A stretch of DNA of 7,327 bases. Source: Gordonia sp. (in: high G+C Gram-positive bacteria). GTDB lineage: Bacteria > Actinomycetota > Actinomycetes > Mycobacteriales > Mycobacteriaceae. The stretch spans positions 1-7,327 of the forward strand of contig JASLJL010000150.1 in NCBI GenBank assembly GCA_030152405.1, in the 5' to 3' direction. The notes beneath the pieces were generated by a model. The model made no database searches. It was not told the origin of the DNA and saw nothing but the letters and a program-made list of their open reading frames with translations. A program made the translations under genes and the position numbers. Numbering within the stretch: the stretch's first letter is position 1; the number at the start of each line of letters is the position of its first letter. This document shows, piece by piece, positions 6,193-7,327 of this stretch.

Positions 6193-6249
6193 GCTGTACG
6201 TTGGTCGAACTTCATGTTGCCATGCCTGCCGGTCGATGCCGACTACTGA

Positions 6250-6273
6250 GTGCCGCGGTGTTTCGCCGCGCAC
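6250..6273. other. Small hairpin in the divergent intergenic region
   Basis: GTG(C)CGCGG pairs with CCGCGCAC around a 7-base loop, giving 8 pairs with one bulged C. It lies between two divergent genes, so it is not an end-of-gene terminator. It could be part of the holin-like gene's leader or chance in GC-rich DNA. The rest of 6181-6333 shows no clear -35/-10 pair for the minus-strand gene. Confidence 0.25.
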
Positions 6274-6320
6274 GTCCCGGTGGGTGAGATCGAGCGCGGT
6301 TTCGCGTGCGGATGAGCGCT

Positions 6321-6326
6321 TATCGT
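6321..6326 (+). promoter_or_regulatory. -10 element for the leaderless Dabb-like operon
   Basis: TATCGT fits TANNNT and ends exactly 7 bases before the GTG at 6334, so the transcript should begin at the start codon. No Shine-Dalgarno sequence is present. The -35 region (about 6298-6303, GGTTTC) is weak. Confidence 0.55.
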
Positions 6327-6333
6327 CGCGGCT

Positions 6334-6681
6334 GTGACCGCAACTCCCGTCTACATCGTCGATCGTGTCGAGATCGTCCCCGGTCGCGCTCGGGAATTCG
6401 TCGACGCGTACCTGACCGCCTACGTCCCACCCGCCCGGGAGCGGGGTCTGCGGCTCGATCGCATGACCCTGACTCCGCCGCTGTTCCTCTCCGACGACTC
6501 GAACGTCCTCACCGTCACCTGGGTGGTCGACGGGGCCGAGGGTTGGTGGGCGAGCGCGCTCGCCGGGCGGCACGACGTCGGACCCGCGCGCTGGTGGGAC
6601 TCGGTGCGCGAGCTGATCGTCCACCGGTCGCGCACCACCGAGGCCCTGGTCCAGGACATCGAGGAGCTGTGCGATGTCTGA
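6334..6681 (+). CDS. Small ferredoxin-fold protein (ABM/NIPSNAP/Dabb-like)
   Basis: A 115-residue soluble protein with no signal peptide or membrane segment. The order strand (VYIVDRVEI, 6-14), helix (GRAREFVDAYLTAYVPPARERG, 17-38), strand (40-48), strand (NVLTVTWVV, 57-65), helix and C-terminal helix (101-112) fits a dimeric alpha/beta barrel of the antibiotic-monooxygenase/NIPSNAP/Dabb type. It is rich in Trp (W63, W71, W72, W87, W88). Such proteins are small enzymes, haem- or ligand-binding proteins, or partners of oxidoreductases; no catalytic residue points to one of these. GTG 6334 is the likely start because a -10 lies 7 bases upstream. It overlaps the next gene by 8 bases, so the two are probably co-expressed and may form a complex. 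The family call is by pattern only. Confidence 0.8.
   Translation: MTATPVYIVDRVEIVPGRAREFVDAYLTAYVPPARERGLRLDRMTLTPPLFLSDDSNVLTVTWVVDGAEGWWASALAGRHDVGPARWWDSVRELIVHRSRTTEALVQDIEELCDV
6661..6666 (+). promoter_or_regulatory. Ribosome binding site of the second Dabb-like gene
   Basis: GAGGAG, 7 bases before ATG 6674 and inside the preceding coding sequence. It confirms the 8-base overlapping start. Confidence 0.75.
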
Positions 6682-7255
6682 GGTCCTGCGCCTGATCCAT
6701 CTGCGCCGACCGTCGGAGGCCGCGGCGTTCGCCGATCTGCTCCGCGGGATCATCGGCTCCGACCCCGGGGCGGTGGCCGTGCCCACGCATCGGTCGTCGT
6801 TGCGCGCGGGTGAGGTGATCCTGCGGTGCTCGGCCGACGGAGAGTCCCGAGCGGCGATCGAGGCGGCGCTGGCCGACGACGCGGTCGTCCGGGTGGACGG
6901 AGCGGACTTCGACGGCGGCGTCTCGGGCCGCAGAGTGCCCGACCCGACTGTCGGCGTCTACCGAGCTCTGCTGCTCCGAGTGGAGCCGGATGCGGACCCG
7001 TCGCTCGTCGACAGGTTCGAACGCGAGACGCTCAGCATGGCCGAGCACGTCTCGTCGATGCTCGCGTGGCGACTGTCGCGGGTGGACGGCGCCGACTGGA
7101 CCCACGTGTGGGAGCAGTGGTTCACCGATGTCGACGCGGTGACCGGGCAGTACATGCTGCACCCGATCCATTGGGGTCTCGTCGACCGCTGGTTCGATCC
7201 GGAGTGTCCCGACGTCCTCGTGCGCGCGCCCGTCGTCCACGCCGTCGCCGACTGA
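6674..7255 (+). CDS. Dabb-like protein with two ferredoxin-fold halves
   Basis: A 193-residue soluble protein. The C-terminal half (about 94-190) resembles the stress-responsive Dabb barrel: a strand (VYRALLLRVEPD), a helix, two strands (AWRLSRV and VWEQWFTD) and a helix carrying the typical Y-X2-HP-X-H run (Y160, H163, P164, H166), then WF and a last strand. The N-terminal half (about 3-78) has a similar strand-helix-strand-strand-helix-strand order (VLRLIHL; SEAAAFADLL; AVAVPTH; GEVILRC; AAIEAAL; VVRVDG). The chain may therefore be an intramolecular version of the usual two-subunit barrel; this is inference. Start ATG 6674 has GAGGAG 7 bases upstream. Function and substrate are unknown. A strong hairpin follows the stop. 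Confidence 0.85.
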   Translation: MSEVLRLIHLRRPSEAAAFADLLRGIIGSDPGAVAVPTHRSSLRAGEVILRCSADGESRAAIEAALADDAVVRVDGADFDGGVSGRRVPDPTVGVYRALLLRVEPDADPSLVDRFERETLSMAEHVSSMLAWRLSRVDGADWTHVWEQWFTDVDAVTGQYMLHPIHWGLVDRWFDPECPDVLVRAPVVHAVAD

Positions 7256-7258
7256 CGT

Positions 7259-7295
7259 CCACACGAGAGACCTCGCGCTGAGGTCTCTCGTGTGG
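7259..7295 (+). terminator. Perfect 16-bp hairpin terminator
   Basis: CCACACGAGAGACCTC (7259-7274) pairs without mismatch with GAGGTCTCTCGTGTGG (7280-7295) around the loop GCGCT. It begins 3 bases after the stop of the second Dabb-like gene. No T-tract follows on either strand. It ends 4 bases before the apparent stop of a minus-strand gene, so it probably serves both converging transcripts. Confidence 0.9.
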
Positions 7296-7299
7296 AGAG

Positions 7300-7327
7300 T
7301 CAGGCGCGCTTGGCGCGGATCGCCTCG
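7300..7327 (-). CDS. Probable 3' end of a convergent gene (partial)
   Basis: On the minus strand the last bases read E-A-I-R-A-K-R-A and then TGA (7302-7300), with G/C at every third codon position except one. The bidirectional-looking hairpin at 7259-7295 makes a converging gene likely. Only nine codons are visible, so the product cannot be named. Confidence 0.4.

Noticed and set aside
6205..6215. Possible LexA box TCGAAC...GTT upstream of the holin-like gene
   Set aside because: The spacer is 5 rather than 4 bases and the second half-site does not match beyond GTT.
6181..6786. N-terminal extension of the holin-like open frame to about 376 residues
   Set aside because: The extension runs antisense through the Dabb-like genes, and a strong ribosome binding site sits before GTG 6180.

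Overview
The window is chromosomal DNA from a high-GC actinobacterium. It most likely belongs to the mycolic-acid group (order Mycobacteriales; Gordonia, Williamsia, Tsukamurella or a relative). Codon use is strongly G/C-ending, the Crp/GlxR protein is nearly the mycobacterial one, and the gene order matches, from memory, the Mycobacterium tuberculosis block Rv3676 to Rv3669. The genus assignment is inference. No mobile element, CRISPR array, tRNA or rRNA was seen.

Layout. At 16-55 a strong hairpin follows the 3' end of glxR/crp (75-749, minus), the cAMP-responsive global regulator. Upstream of glxR on the same strand is a small single-span membrane protein (883-1152, minus). The 133-base gap between them holds a convincing glxR promoter with a GlxR-like box and other dyads. 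A divergent region (1153-1261) then leads into a tightly coupled plus-strand operon: nth (1262-2005, endonuclease III), a membrane-anchored TlpA-like thioredoxin (2002-2703), a NudL-type CoA pyrophosphatase (2700-3500) and marP (3497-4699, acid-resistance serine protease). Each of the three junctions is a 4-base stop/start overlap.

Facing this operon, with stop codons only 3 bases apart, is a minus-strand pair: a holin-like membrane protein (5656-6180) followed by an EphE-like alpha/beta hydrolase (4703-5638). Divergent from it, across a 153-base gap, is a two-gene plus-strand operon (6334-6681 and 6674-7255) of small ferredoxin-fold (ABM/NIPSNAP and Dabb-like) proteins of unknown function. 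A perfect 16-bp hairpin (7259-7295) follows it. The last 28 bases look like the 3' end of a convergent minus-strand gene.

How it works together. The plus operon combines DNA base-excision repair, extracytoplasmic thiol chemistry, nucleotide/cofactor clean-up and an acid/oxidative stress protease, so it reads as a stress-maintenance operon. The most interesting points are: the EphE-like protein carries Ala where epoxide hydrolases carry the Asp nucleophile; a membrane thioredoxin is co-encoded with the disulfide-bearing MarP; the glxR promoter has possible autoregulatory sites; nth and the Dabb-like operon probably start leaderless; and the Dabb-like pair is uncharacterised. Most of the window is ordinary, conserved core genome. 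I did not find a clearly new defence or mobile system.
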